Of a stretch of DNA of 64,000 nt, positions 7,710-16,485 are shown piece after piece. The stretch spans positions 186,001-250,000 of the forward strand of contig NZ_JAEG01000001.1 in the NCBI RefSeq assembly GCF_000518785.1, written 5' to 3'. Below the pieces are notes generated by a model, which had not been told where the DNA came from, made no database searches, and was given only the letters and a program-made list of their open reading frames with translations. Numbering within the stretch: position 1 is the first letter of the stretch; the number at the start of each line of letters is the position of its first letter. Both the position numbers and the translations under genes were made by a program. Source of the stretch: Paenirhizobium selenitireducens ATCC BAA-1503. Its GTDB lineage: Bacteria > Pseudomonadota > Alphaproteobacteria > Rhizobiales > Rhizobiaceae.

Positions 7710-8852
7710 GTGCCTTTGGCATTGGCGAGCGAAAACCGACTGGAGCATGAGCCCGCGCCGCCGGCGGATGCGCTGCGGTTCGAGGCGCTGCTCGTTGATC
7801 TGGCCACCAAAGTGCTGCGCAAGCAGGTCGGCCCGCAGACGCAGCTCATCGACGCCTTCAACATCAATCGCGCACTGCGCTTCATCGATGCGGTCTGGCA
7901 GGCGACGGGCATCGAACTCGACGTCAATAGCTTCTATCTCTGGCCGACGGTTCCGGCGCTTGCCGGCGCCATGGCGGACGGGTCGTTCCGCGCGATTCCG
8001 AAACTGATCGAAATCAAGGGCGGCACAGGGGCCGGGAGCCTCGTGGTCTTTGCCGGCGGCGTCAGCTGCTTTCTCGAAATGAAGGATTTCGTCAACGCCC
8101 TGTCCTTCGAGGGTGCAGTCTACGGCATGGCGCTCAGTGCCTTCGACCGGCCGGCCGCGCAGCCCGCCGAAGTGGCCGACGAGGTTGCCGCCTGTCTTTC
8201 CGCCCTGCGGGCCTCCGGTCTTGTCCCGTCATACCGGCTGGTCGGCTATTCCTTCGGCGGCATCGTTGCGCTTGAGCTTGCCCGGGCGCTCGATGCCTGC
8301 GGCGTGGCCTGCGATTTTCTCGGGCTGATCGACAGTCCGCAGAGCGAGCATGCCTGGCCGCTGCGGGCCTGGCTGTCCTTTGTTGCCGGACGCTTCGTTT
8401 CGGGGCGGCGGGCAAAGGCGCCGCGGAGCGCCGAGGCAGCCTGCGGCGAGCCCGACGAGCCGGGGCCGGGACCACGACCCGGCGGCTGGCGCCAGAGGCT
8501 GCGCCGATTGTCCTTCCGCTTTCGCGATCCGCGCGGTGAGGATTACCCGACGCTGGTGCCGCAATGGGTGGGCGGCTATCCGCCGGCCTATGGCCGGGCC
8601 GCGTGCCAGCTCCTGCGCATGAAGGGCCTCTATCGCCCGGAGCGCTTCCGAGCGCCGCTGGTATTCTACCGCACCGAAGGCGGCTCGCCGGTCGATTGCG
8701 ACCCAAAACGCATTTGGGACCGGATCCTGCCGGATGCGGAGTGGGTGGATGTTCCCGGTAATCATCAGTCGATCATGGTCGGGCGTCATGCAAGGGCGCT
8801 GGCGGCCGATCTCAGTCGCCGGCTGTCGCAGCTGGCTTCGACCCGAGCCTGA
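7710..8852 (+). CDS. Stand-alone acyl carrier protein-thioesterase didomain protein
   Basis: The C-terminal two thirds are an alpha/beta-hydrolase thioesterase of the NRPS/PKS release type: LVVFAGGVSCF near the oxyanion position, the nucleophile elbow YSFGGIVALELARAL and GLIDSPQ. A four-helix carrier-like domain precedes it (FEALLVDLATKVLRKQ to SFYLWPTVPALAGAMADG). The expected DSL phosphopantetheine serine is not evident; the matching region reads QLIDAFNINRALRF. The start is uncertain: GTG 7710 or TTG 7716 lie just after AAAAGGGG, whereas an ATG at 7542 lacks a good site and a start at 7485 would overlap the divergent GFA start. No synthetase is nearby. Probable role: hydrolysis of an acyl or peptidyl thioester, or an editing thioesterase. 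Confidence 0.75.
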   Translation: MPLALASENRLEHEPAPPADALRFEALLVDLATKVLRKQVGPQTQLIDAFNINRALRFIDAVWQATGIELDVNSFYLWPTVPALAGAMADGSFRAIPKLIEIKGGTGAGSLVVFAGGVSCFLEMKDFVNALSFEGAVYGMALSAFDRPAAQPAEVADEVAACLSALRASGLVPSYRLVGYSFGGIVALELARALDACGVACDFLGLIDSPQSEHAWPLRAWLSFVAGRFVSGRRAKAPRSAEAACGEPDEPGPGPRPGGWRQRLRRLSFRFRDPRGEDYPTLVPQWVGGYPPAYGRAACQLLRMKGLYRPERFRAPLVFYRTEGGSPVDCDPKRIWDRILPDAEWVDVPGNHQSIMVGRHARALAADLSRRLSQLASTRA

Positions 8853-9162
8853 TCCGCCACCGCTTTGCCGGAGGTCGGACGACCTCTGCTCCTCATGACG
8901 CGATCCCGTCCGATGCGGGGCTGCCGCATGTCCGGTCTGGCTCTGGTTTGGCTCAGCGTGCGCGCCGCTGCTTTCTTGCACACTGCCGCGGCCGGCCTGC
9001 CCGGTGGTCCCCCGGGCAGCATTGTGCAGCAAGCATTTGTATTCTTCGCCCGCCTCGGCTATTTCCCCGCGAGGTGCAAGCCTATGTGGGTTTGCAGAAG
9101 CAGCGACGCGGGCGCCCGGATGCCCGTCTTTCCTCTCAGGCACGGAGATCGGCTTGGTCAGC
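8853..9162. other. Intergenic region, no gene seen
   Basis: 310 bp between the thioesterase gene and dusA. Overlapping frames exist in both strands but none has a credible ribosome binding site or family resemblance. No clear hairpin with a T-run follows the thioesterase gene. Confidence 0.4.
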
Positions 9163-10191
9163 ATGGCAGGCGAATATGCGGCGCGGCACAAGATCTTCGC
9201 CGTTGCCCCGATGATCGACTGGACGGACCGGCATTGCCGGTTCTTCCACCGGCGCCTGAGCACCCGCGCGCTGCTCTATACCGAGATGGTGGTGGCCGAC
9301 GCGATCCTGCACGGCAACCGCGACCGGCTGCTCGCTTTTTCGCCGCAGGAGCATCCGGTGGCGCTGCAGCTTGGCGGGTCGGACCCGGCAAAGCTTGCCG
9401 AGGCGGTGCGGATCGCGGCGGATTTCGGCTATGACGAGATCAACCTCAATGTCGGCTGCCCATCCGACCGGGTGCAGTCGGGAACCTTCGGCGCTTGCCT
9501 GATGCGCGAGCCGGAGACAGTGGCGGCCTGTGTCGCGGCGATGAAAAAGGTCGCGACCGTGCCGGTGACGGTCAAGTGCCGGATCGGCGTGGACGACCAG
9601 GCGCCGGAGGCGGTGCTGCCGGATTTCCTCGCCCGCATGGTGGCCGCCGGCGCCGATGCGATCTGGATCCATGCGCGCAAGGCCTGGCTGCAGGGCCTGT
9701 CGCCGAAGGAAAACCGCGACATCCCGCCGCTCGACTACGAGCTCGTTTACCGGATGAAGCGGGAGAACCCGAAGGTCTTCCTCGGCATCAACGGCGGCAT
9801 CGACACGCTCGACAAGGCGCTCGGCCATCTGGCCGTGATGGACGGGGTCATGTTCGGCCGGGCCAGCTATCACAATGCCACGCTTTTGACCGAGGTGGAC
9901 GAAAGGATCTATGGCGAGCCGGCCCGCGCACCGGACTGGGACGGGGTGCGCGACGCGATGATCGCCTATGCCGACCGCGTCATCGCGTCCGGCGGGCGGC
10001 TCAACCATGTCACCCGCCACATGATCGGCCTGTTCCAGGGCTTTGCCGGGGCCAGGCGCTACCGGCAGATCCTGTCGGACGCGACCAAGCCCTCGGCCGG
10101 GCCGGAGCTCATCGCCGAGGCCTTTGCCGCCGTCGACATTGCCGGCGGGCCGAAGGTTTCACCCGAGACCCGGCAGGCGGCGGCGGTCTGA
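9163..10191 (+). CDS. dusA: tRNA-dihydrouridine(20/20a) synthase DusA
   Basis: 342 residues from ATG 9163. A TTG three codons earlier (9154) has GGAG at the right distance and may be the true start. The TIM barrel begins FAVAPMIDWTDRHCRFFHR; the active-site block NLNVGCPSDRVQSGTFGACLM carries the catalytic cysteine, and VTVKCRIGVDD and IHARKAWLQGLSPKENRDIPPL are DusA specific. NINGG-type phosphate binding is seen as LGINGGI. It uses FMN and NADPH to reduce U20/U20a in the tRNA D-loop. Confidence 0.95.
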   Translation: MAGEYAARHKIFAVAPMIDWTDRHCRFFHRRLSTRALLYTEMVVADAILHGNRDRLLAFSPQEHPVALQLGGSDPAKLAEAVRIAADFGYDEINLNVGCPSDRVQSGTFGACLMREPETVAACVAAMKKVATVPVTVKCRIGVDDQAPEAVLPDFLARMVAAGADAIWIHARKAWLQGLSPKENRDIPPLDYELVYRMKRENPKVFLGINGGIDTLDKALGHLAVMDGVMFGRASYHNATLLTEVDERIYGEPARAPDWDGVRDAMIAYADRVIASGGRLNHVTRHMIGLFQGFAGARRYRQILSDATKPSAGPELIAEAFAAVDIAGGPKVSPETRQAAAV

Positions 10192-10453
10192 GGCGCCACC
10201 GGGGGCTGCAGCCCGCAGGGGCAGGGCGTTGAGCTCCGAGGATCTGGCCCTCAGAAACACAGCTGAGGGGCCGACGTCCGACGCCGAAACCAAAACCCCG
10301 GCCATCCGCGACGAAGCCATTCTCTCCCGCCTTCGCCCCGCGGGGACATTTTTTCTACGCAACCTTGTCGCCTGCACGGCCTTTCCCGGCGTCGCGCCTC
10401 CCCATGGGGCAGGCAATTCCCCGTGAGTCAGCCCGTCCGCCGGCGGCGCAACG

Positions 10454-10480
10454 AAAAACGGCGCCCCGAGGGACGCCGTT
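10454..10480 (-). terminator. Intrinsic terminator of the cold-shock gene
   Basis: On the minus strand a 7-bp stem AACGGCG / CGCCGTT with a 10-base loop runs directly into a T-tract. It lies 32 bp beyond the cold-shock gene's stop. Confidence 0.75.
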
Positions 10481-10511
10481 CGATAAGATCATCGCCTTTG
10501 GGCGAACAGGC

Positions 10512-10724
10512 TCAGAAAGCCTGGATGTTGACGGCCTTCGGGCCCTTGCCCATGCGGTCCGGCTCGGTGTCGAACGAAACCTGCTGGCCGTCCTTCAGGG
10601 TCTGGATGCCCGAAGCCTGGAGAGCGGAGATGTGAACGAAAACGTCCTTCGCGCCGCCTTCCGGGGTGATGAAGCCGAAGCCCTTGTCCTGGTTGAAGAA
10701 TTTTACGGTGCCTTTGGTGGCCAT
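10512..10724 (-). CDS. cspA: Cold-shock protein (CspA family)
   Basis: 70 residues, start ATG with AAGGA eight bases upstream. The sequence [19 protein letters not shown] contains RNP1 (KGFGFI) and RNP2 (VFVHISAL), and the length matches single-domain CspA proteins. It binds single-stranded RNA and DNA and acts as an RNA chaperone. It ends with an intrinsic terminator and has a long upstream leader region, typical of cold-regulated csp mRNAs. Confidence 0.95.
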   Translation of the reverse strand: MATKGTVKFFNQDKGFGFITPEGGAKDVFVHISALQASGIQTLKDGQQVSFDTEPDRMGKGPKAVNIQAF

Positions 10725-11217
10725 GGGAGAGTTCCTTGTCCCTTGTGTCGTTGGTTTCCCCACGCCCGGCAGGCCGGAAGAGGGGGCGATATTGCCCTTC
10801 GGTGTGACGGGCTAGTCGGAAGTCGCGATAACGGGGAAAGAACGTCTACCAGCGGGAGGAAGCCCCCAGGACCGCTCCGGGCGGTCATACAGTCGGTCCA
10901 GTCTCCGGGATCATTAGTGCCCGAACGACGCCATTGCTAAGGCCTTTTTCGGTAAAAGGCAAGAGGCTAACATCGGCGACATCGTAGCGGTAAATTGGCA
11001 ACCAGCTGAATCCATTAAGATTTGAGGGGTGCGGCGCGGGACGGCGCGGGTGCGCCGCGGCACGACGACCCGCACCCGGCCGCCTTTGCCTATCCCGCGT
11101 GCGATGGCCGGCCTTCGTCATTCTTTGGACAAGCCGGCTTGCGACTTGAAGCGGGACCCGCGAGGCTTTAGGAACCTTGCGGGGGCCAATGATGACATGC
11201 CGAGGACAGGTGCCGCC
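10725..11217. other. Divergent leader/promoter region between cspA and the J-domain gene
   Basis: No gene is seen in about 490 bp. The part next to cspA is a likely long 5' untranslated region. A candidate transcription start region on the minus strand lies around 10920-10980, where the sequence becomes AT-richer. The part next to the J-domain gene contains in-frame codons upstream of its chosen start but with unremarkable codon content. Confidence 0.35.
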
Positions 11218-11814
11218 GTGATCGATCCCTACCAACTGCTCGGACTGGAGCGCGACGCCGACGAGGCGGCGGTCAAGGCCGCCTATCGCAAGGTGGCCAA
11301 GAGCGCCCACCCGGACGCCGGCGGCGATCTCGACCGTTTCGCCGCGCTCACCGCTTCTTACGAGCTGCTGAAGGACCCGGTGCGCCGCAAGGTCTATGAC
11401 GACACCGGCTACGACCCGCAGCTCGCCGACGCCACCGACCTGAAAGGTCTGATGATGCTCGAAACGCTGGTCAACGAGATGATCCTCGACGAGCGCGAGC
11501 CCGGCAGCTTCGATCCCGTGGCGGGCCTGCGCCGCAAGCTGACCGACGACCTTTTGAAGGCCCGCTTCCACATTCTCGAGCTGGAGCGCCACCGGACCAG
11601 GGTGCGCCAGCATGCCGACCGCATCGGCCGCCGGCCGGAGGCCGATGTGCTGGGTTCCATGCTGCGCGCCCGCACCCAGTCGATCACCGACGCCATCCGC
11701 GCCGCCGAAACCCAGATCGCCGCGATCGAGCGGGCCTATGCCATGCTCGAAGGCTATTCCTACGAGCTGGAGGCGGTCGCGCCGCGAAAGGCCGAGGCCG
11801 AAGCGGCGGAATAG
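11218..11814 (+). CDS. J-domain (DnaJ-like) protein
   Basis: 198 residues from GTG 11218, preceded by AGGACAGG; ATG 11197 is an alternative but has a poorer site. The N-terminal J domain reads VIDPYQLLGLERDADEAAVKAAYRKVAKSAHPDAGGDLDRFAALTASYELLKDPVRRKVYDDTG, with the HPD tripeptide that stimulates DnaK ATPase. The remaining about 125 residues are helical and charged, without zinc-finger or client-binding domains. It is therefore a type III J protein, with a special rather than general chaperone role. The partner is unknown. Confidence 0.9.
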   Translation: MIDPYQLLGLERDADEAAVKAAYRKVAKSAHPDAGGDLDRFAALTASYELLKDPVRRKVYDDTGYDPQLADATDLKGLMMLETLVNEMILDEREPGSFDPVAGLRRKLTDDLLKARFHILELERHRTRVRQHADRIGRRPEADVLGSMLRARTQSITDAIRAAETQIAAIERAYAMLEGYSYELEAVAPRKAEAEAAE

Positions 11815-11853
11815 AGGCGGGCCGGGGCGGCGCATCGTTCTGGCCACGCGCCC

Positions 11854-12363
11854 TTAGAGCATCCAGGGCAGTCCCTTGAGTTTCTCGCGCGGCACGCTGT
11901 CGACCGCGGCGCGATAGGCATCGAGCGCGTCGCCCTCCAGCAGCGCCGGCAGTCTGTCGCGCCGGCGCCGGATCCACCGGCGCACCACCGGCCGGTTGGC
12001 CGGATGATCGCACAGCACCGTGGCGGCGATCTCCAGGGCGGCATCCTGCAGCTCGCGTGTCTCCGGATCGGGCGAGGGCAGGGGCTCGGCCTCCAGCAGC
12101 AGGATGAAGAAGGCCGCCCGCACCCGCACATCGAGCGCGTCGAAGCCGGCCCGCTCGGCATCGGTCAACTGGTGCAGGCACAAGGGACGGCTGGGGGACG
12201 TGTCGTCGACGTAGAGACAGGCGCCGCTGCGCCAGCAGGCCCGGACCGAACAGGCGCGCACCGGCACGCCGAGCAGCTCCGCCGTGCGTGCCATCAGCGA
12301 CTCCCGGATGTCATCGTCGATGTCAGGTATTTCGGGGTCTGGCAGTTCGACGGCTTCGTTCAT
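11854..12363 (-). CDS. Hypothetical protein with clustered cysteines
   Basis: 169 residues from ATG 12363, with AAGGAG seven bases upstream. No family is recognised. The N-terminal half is acidic (PDPEIPDIDDDIRES) and is followed by a cysteine group CSVRACWRSGACLY and then LCLHQLTDAER, which could bind a metal. The C-terminal half is helical (RPVVRRWIRRRRDRLPALL). No signal peptide or membrane segment is present. It lies convergent with the J-domain gene. Confidence 0.7.
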   Translation of the reverse strand: MNEAVELPDPEIPDIDDDIRESLMARTAELLGVPVRACSVRACWRSGACLYVDDTSPSRPLCLHQLTDAERAGFDALDVRVRAAFFILLLEAEPLPSPDPETRELQDAALEIAATVLCDHPANRPVVRRWIRRRRDRLPALLEGDALDAYRAAVDSVPREKLKGLPWML

Positions 12364-13139
12364 GGGCTCTCTCCTTTGCCGGGCCCTGCCGGCTCTCGCT
12401 GCGCGGCCGGCTCCTCGTTGTGCGCCCGCAACGGCGGGCACGGGTTTTCCCCGGCCGGACCTCTCGCCCTCCGGTTCCTCGGGCCTTCTTCATTCTCCCG
12501 GCAAGCCGGGACGGACGGGGCGCTGCAAGCTGCCTCGTAAGATTAGTTTATGTGGCACCTTTCAGCGCCCCGTTCGGCGGTTTTTGCCCGCGACTTCGGC
12601 CTCTCTGCGGCGCCGGCCCTTGTCGCGGATTTTTTAAGGCGGGGCCCGGCTTTTCACCGGCGGACGCCCGCACACCCTCGACAACCCGGTCTTACCACCA
12701 TGCCACGCCACACAGGCGCTCCCGGCGCGCTGTCAGGGCCGGCAAGGTCTTGGGCCGTCCAAAGCCCAAAAACCTTGCCCCCACGTCGCCAGGGGGGGAC
12801 CATTTTCCGCGGACCCCGAAGGACCGGGCCTGCGATCGCCCGAACCCCTCAGCGCCGATCCCACCTCGCCGGGCACGCACACCCGGTGTATCCGAGGGCG
12901 GGACGGGGAGAGTGTAAGCGCGGGCGGAGAGGGCGGGGAAATGGCGGGGGGAGGGGTGTTGATTTTGTTGGGGGAATTTTGACAGCAATCCCCACTTTTG
13001 GCGCGGTTCGAGAGGTACGATCCAGTCCAACGACCATTTCAAGCGACTTGCAATAAATGGCGTATCCAGTTTCGACGAATCTTGTTACGCCACTCCGCTG
13101 GGTTGTATTAGGTAATTCGAGTGCGGTGAGGGGGGATTC
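12364..13139. other. Intergenic region bordering the acquired OLD gene
   Basis: About 775 bp without a supportable gene. Frames read through it on both strands but show low-complexity Arg/Pro/Gly content typical of GC-rich noncoding DNA. An imperfect inverted repeat at 12741-12779 pairs GGCAAGGT and TGGGC with GCCCA and ACCTTGCC. From about 12960 the base composition shifts abruptly toward AT, marking the left edge of the acquired segment. Confidence 0.5.
12741..12779. repeat. Imperfect inverted repeat (hairpin)
   Basis: GGCAAGGT..TGGGC pairs with GCCCA..ACCTTGCC across an 8-base loop, giving a 13-bp interrupted stem. No T-tract follows, so it is not an obvious terminator. It lies about 360 bp before the AT-rich OLD gene. 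The role is unknown. Confidence 0.5.
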
Positions 13140-14852
13140 ATGCGCATCATAGATTCTGTGGAAATCAACTATTTCCGCTCCATATATCAAGTGAAGTTGA
13201 AGTCAGTAAAAGATTACAACGTACTAGTTGGGTCAAACGACAGCGGCAAAAGTAACATCCTAAGGGCTTTGAATCTCTTTTTTAACAATGAAATCTCAGA
13301 CTTCGAGAGCTTCTCTTTTTTGGATGATGTGACATATCTTAGGCAGGACGAGGCCCGTGACGCGAAGGGGCGTTTAACAATTTGGATAAAGATCACCTTT
13401 CTAAACTACGAAGAATGGAAAACGCTTCCGGAAAAGTTTTTCGTTAAGAAGGTGTGGAATAGATATGCTGAATATCCTGAATTGACATCAGACGTAGAAA
13501 ACCAATCATCTTTAACAAAGTTCCTCAACAAAATTCGCTTTCATTATGTCCCCGCAGTGAAAACGCAGGACATTTATTCTTATTATCTTCGACAACTTTA
13601 TGAGATTTTGTCTGCAAAAGAAGATCTTGACCTTGTTGCTCCAGCCCAATTTTTGTCACAGACTATAAATGGTGCTGTCGGTAGTATGTCTAATCGAATA
13701 CGTTCCGCCACTGGTGTAGATAGTAGAATTAACATCCCGACAAATTTTCTCGACATATTTGAGCGCTTGAGCTTTTCGACACAAGTCGGAGAATATTTTG
13801 TTCCGCTGAACAGACGAGGCGACGGGATACAGGCGCGGCATATTCCTCACATAATTGAGTATATCTCGGAGAATAACGGTAAGAGCAATATTTGGGCCTA
13901 CGAGGAACCGGAAAATTCATTAGAGCTGTCCAACGCTTTTGAGTTGGCAGAGCAATTTGTCAACGAATTTTCTGAGAAAAATCAGATATTTATCACTAGT
14001 CATTCTCCAGCATTTTACGGGACCGATAGTGAGGATTCCCAGAAATATTTCGTTGAGAAGGTTGACGATAATGGGAAGTTTATATCGTCGGTCTCCAAGT
14101 TAGAGGATATGGAGAAGGCCGATGGTACCTTGGGGGTCGCGCGTCTTATTGCAAAAAAGAGCGAAATTTTGTTCGAGGAACTTAGAATTTTAAAGGAAAA
14201 CAATGACCGCCTATCGCGCTTGGATCGACCCGTTATTGTTACAGAGGGTATAACAGACGTTGCAATACTAAAAGAGGCGCAAAAACGTATACTGGGCGAT
14301 GAAGAATTTTATGATGTGTTTTGTTGCGAAAGTAGTGATGGTGGTGGTGGAGGGCATACAAGCTTAAAATCTCTCATTGAAAATATACCGGCGAGAGAGA
14401 AATTTAAGAGGGTCGCGCTGTTCGATCGTGATAGGGGTGGCGCCCAGTCCTTTGATGCATTGAAAGGGTTCAGGCAGTTCGAAGGATATCTGGACGCAAA
14501 AAGAAAAATTGGCGGGAATGTTTTCGCGGTTATTCTTCCTGAGCTAGAGTGGGATGATCCCTACTTCGAACTGGCGGGAAGACCAGTGGCTATAGAACAG
14601 ATGTTTGAGCCAGACGTCATTGGTCGCGACATAATTAAATACAAGTTTTCGAGTTCCACCGGTACCTTACCTCAGAAGAAAGTGGACCAACTGGTGAAGG
14701 TAGTCGGCCTCGTAGACGCCGCCCACTTGGTAAAAGTGCATATCGAGATTACAGACAAGAAACTGGCAGTTGCCAGAATTAAGAGGGCGAAGGATGCGGA
14801 ATTTGCTCTATTTGAGCCTTTGTTCGAGATGATTGGCAAAGCGGTACTGTAA
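13140..14852 (+). CDS. Solitary OLD-family ATP-dependent nuclease (AAA ATPase plus TOPRIM)
   Basis: 570 residues, ATG preceded by AGGGGGG. The N-terminal ABC-type ATPase has Walker A GSNDSGKS (31-38), a signature-like LNRRGDG (223-229), Walker B IWAYEEPE (251-258) and the switch THSP-type SHSP (287-290). A TOPRIM domain follows, with VTEG (Glu369) and FDRD (Asp429, Asp431) and a later IEQMFE. This order defines OLD/DUF2813 endonucleases. No UvrD-like GajB, reverse transcriptase or other partner adjoins it, so it resembles class 1 OLD, as in P2 phage Old. The gene is strikingly AT-rich beside its neighbours, which indicates horizontal transfer. A phage-defence role is inferred. Confidence 0.9.
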   Translation: MRIIDSVEINYFRSIYQVKLKSVKDYNVLVGSNDSGKSNILRALNLFFNNEISDFESFSFLDDVTYLRQDEARDAKGRLTIWIKITFLNYEEWKTLPEKFFVKKVWNRYAEYPELTSDVENQSSLTKFLNKIRFHYVPAVKTQDIYSYYLRQLYEILSAKEDLDLVAPAQFLSQTINGAVGSMSNRIRSATGVDSRINIPTNFLDIFERLSFSTQVGEYFVPLNRRGDGIQARHIPHIIEYISENNGKSNIWAYEEPENSLELSNAFELAEQFVNEFSEKNQIFITSHSPAFYGTDSEDSQKYFVEKVDDNGKFISSVSKLEDMEKADGTLGVARLIAKKSEILFEELRILKENNDRLSRLDRPVIVTEGITDVAILKEAQKRILGDEEFYDVFCCESSDGGGGGHTSLKSLIENIPAREKFKRVALFDRDRGGAQSFDALKGFRQFEGYLDAKRKIGGNVFAVILPELEWDDPYFELAGRPVAIEQMFEPDVIGRDIIKYKFSSSTGTLPQKKVDQLVKVVGLVDAAHLVKVHIEITDKKLAVARIKRAKDAEFALFEPLFEMIGKAVL

Positions 14853-15373
14853 CCTGACGTAGCCGCCAACTCGAGGCGGTGGTCGCCCCTTCTCTGATGC
14901 AATCAATATTTTTCGCGGAGGGGGTGTGTTGGGGTAGCCGCACCCCCTCACCAAGTTCGCCCAGCCAATCGGCTTCGCCTCTTGGGGCTCCATCGCCCTC
15001 GCGCGGCGCCGCGCTCGGGCGTCCGTACGCTGAAATCGACCTTGTCGATTTCTGGCCTTCGGCCACCGCTTCGGAGCCCACAAGGGGAAAGGAGGACGTC
15101 GCGGTTGTGGCTTTCCCCTCCCCAACCCTCCCCACAAGGGGGAGGGAGCCCGTCGTGCCCACCGGCAACCTCCACCTCTCCCCTTGTGGGAGAGGTTACA
15201 AAATCAACAGCTTAGCTGAAGGCTAAGTGTTAGATTTTGTTGGTGAGGGGGTGGTTCTGGTAGCCATGGAAAAGACCCCCTCACCAAGTTCGCCTCGCCA
15301 ATCGGCTTCGCCTCTTGGGGCGAACTATCCTCTCCCACAAGGGGAGAGGAGGGTGTCGCGTTTGTGGCCAGGC
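14853..15373. repeat. Mosaic of intergenic palindromic repeats
   Basis: No gene is seen. Two nearly identical 46-bp copies (14942-14987 and 15275-15320, two mismatches) begin ACCCCCTCACCAAGTTCGCC and end GCCTCTTGGGG. Between them are hairpins: CCTCTCCCC-type arms around CTTGTGGG at 15174-15195, an imperfect palindrome of about 43 bp at 15198-15240 with arms ACAAAATC and GATTTTGT, and a short one at 15030-15051 (GAAATCGA / TCGATTTC). The CTCCCC-CTTG modules also occur inside uvrB. This matches the composite repeat elements scattered between genes of rhizobia and relatives. Confidence 0.75.
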
Positions 15374-15865
15374 CTACTTGACCGGCTTCAGCGAGTTGAT
15401 GATCGCCACCAGGTCGGTGGCGTGCTTTTCCTGTTCGCCCTTGGTGCCCCAGTAGGTGATGACCAGCAGCTTTTCCGGGTTGGGCGAGACGATCGACATG
15501 CCGATCGAGACCGGGCCGTCCTTGTCGGTGCCGTCCCAGTCGAGATTGACCATGTCCATGCCGTTCAGCTTGTCGGTCGACTGCTTGAGGCTGGCCGGGT
15601 CGACGGTGACGCCGTTTTCGGTGAGGAAGTCGGCGGCGTCGTCGATCACCGCGTCGGTGGTCTTGGCGTCGGCCACGTCGATGAAGAAGTAGATCGCCTC
15701 ATCCGGCGAGGTGACCTCGGCGCCGGTGTCGGTTTCGTCCAGCGTCCAGCTGTCCGGCACGGTGATCGAGGCGATCGGCGCGTCGGACGGGAAGGACAGT
15801 TCGCCGGCCTGGGCGGCGGTGGTCATGAGAAGGGCGGCGAAGGCCGCGGTGGCGAGGGTTTTCAT
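15374..15865 (-). CDS. Predicted secreted protein of unknown function
   Basis: 163 residues, ATG with AAGGAG upstream. A classical signal peptide (MKTLATAAFAALLMTTAAQA, cleavage before GELS) leads to a mature domain of about 143 residues. Its pattern (PDSWTLDET...IYFFIDVADA...ISPN-like end with LLVITYWGTKGEQEKHATDLVAIINSLKP) suggests a small alpha/beta PsbP/DUF1795-like fold. No cysteines or lipobox are present, so it is probably a free periplasmic protein. The function is unknown. Confidence 0.75.
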   Translation of the reverse strand: MKTLATAAFAALLMTTAAQAGELSFPSDAPIASITVPDSWTLDETDTGAEVTSPDEAIYFFIDVADAKTTDAVIDDAADFLTENGVTVDPASLKQSTDKLNGMDMVNLDWDGTDKDGPVSIGMSIVSPNPEKLLVITYWGTKGEQEKHATDLVAIINSLKPVK

Positions 15866-16093
15866 GGGCGTGCTCCTTGGGCGGGCCGGATGTTGCGGGC
15901 GCCAGCATAGCCGATCAGCGTGAACGGCGCGTGGCCCGGGGCGGGCGAAGCGGCGGGATTTTGGCGCTTGGACCGAAAAAGGTCCGGCTTGGGCAGGGAA
16001 ATTGGGGGCAGGGCCGTGTGGCCGGAGGGTACGGGGTGGTGCGTCGCGAAGCGGAGCCGGCCGGGAGCACGAGCGAGCTGCGGCGACGACCGG

Positions 16094-16297
16094 TCAGGGC
16101 GTGAGCGTCAGGGTGATCCACCAGCCGGCAAGGACGAGGGCAAAACCGGCGGCGGCCCCGGCCAGCGCGCCGCGCCGGCGGCGGTCGCGGCACAGGAGGG
16201 CGCCGCCGAGCGCGCCCAGCACCAGGCCGGGCGCCCCGGCGATCAGCACGATCAGCGCAAGGTCGAGCGGGGAGAAGATTCCGCCGATGTCGGACAT
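16094..16297 (-). CDS. Small two-helix membrane protein
   Basis: 67 residues: MSDIGGIFSPLDLALIVLI then a glycine-rich first helix, a basic loop CRDRRRRGA and a second helix ending WWITLTLTP. The ATG overlaps the stop of the uvrB-tail copy (TGATG) and no Shine-Dalgarno sequence lies upstream. It looks like a gene once translated by coupling to uvrB, now coupled to a short duplicated tail. The function is unknown. Confidence 0.65.
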   Translation of the reverse strand: MSDIGGIFSPLDLALIVLIAGAPGLVLGALGGALLCRDRRRRGALAGAAAGFALVLAGWWITLTLTP

Positions 16298-16485
16298 CAG
16301 CGGCCGGGCCGGCCGGTCTTGCCCTTGGTGCGGGTCTTGCGTTTCTGGTCGCCCGGATCCTCGTAGGCGCCGGCGCCCGGTTTGGCGCGGAGGATGAGTT
16401 GGAGCCCGACAGTTGGGCGGCGGTGGGTCCTCGGGTCAAGCCCGAGGATGACGGCAGGGCGGGCGCTGGAAGGGAGAGGGCTCAT
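16297..16485 (-). pseudogene. Duplicated 3' tail of uvrB fused to a palindromic repeat
   Basis: DNA 16307-16367 is identical over 61 bp to 16929-16989, the end of uvrB, and similarity continues to about 16392. The decoded end, [20 protein letters not shown] followed by GKTGRPGR, matches the last residues of UvrB. Upstream of it the frame runs through a common alphaproteobacterial palindrome (GTCCTCGGGTC/GACC-type arms, 16428-16454) that decodes as VILGLDPRTHRR. The ATG at 16485 overlaps the stop of the membrane gene before it. It is a remnant, not an independent gene, though it may still be translated. Confidence 0.75.

Noticed and set aside
12288..12917. Overlapping plus-strand frames after the 11854 gene
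   Set aside because: Low-complexity Arg/Pro/Ser translations and no start signals; treated as noncoding.
13140..14852. Gabija or retron defence system
   Set aside because: Neither a UvrD-like helicase nor a reverse transcriptase lies beside the OLD gene; both neighbours are ordinary chromosomal sequence.
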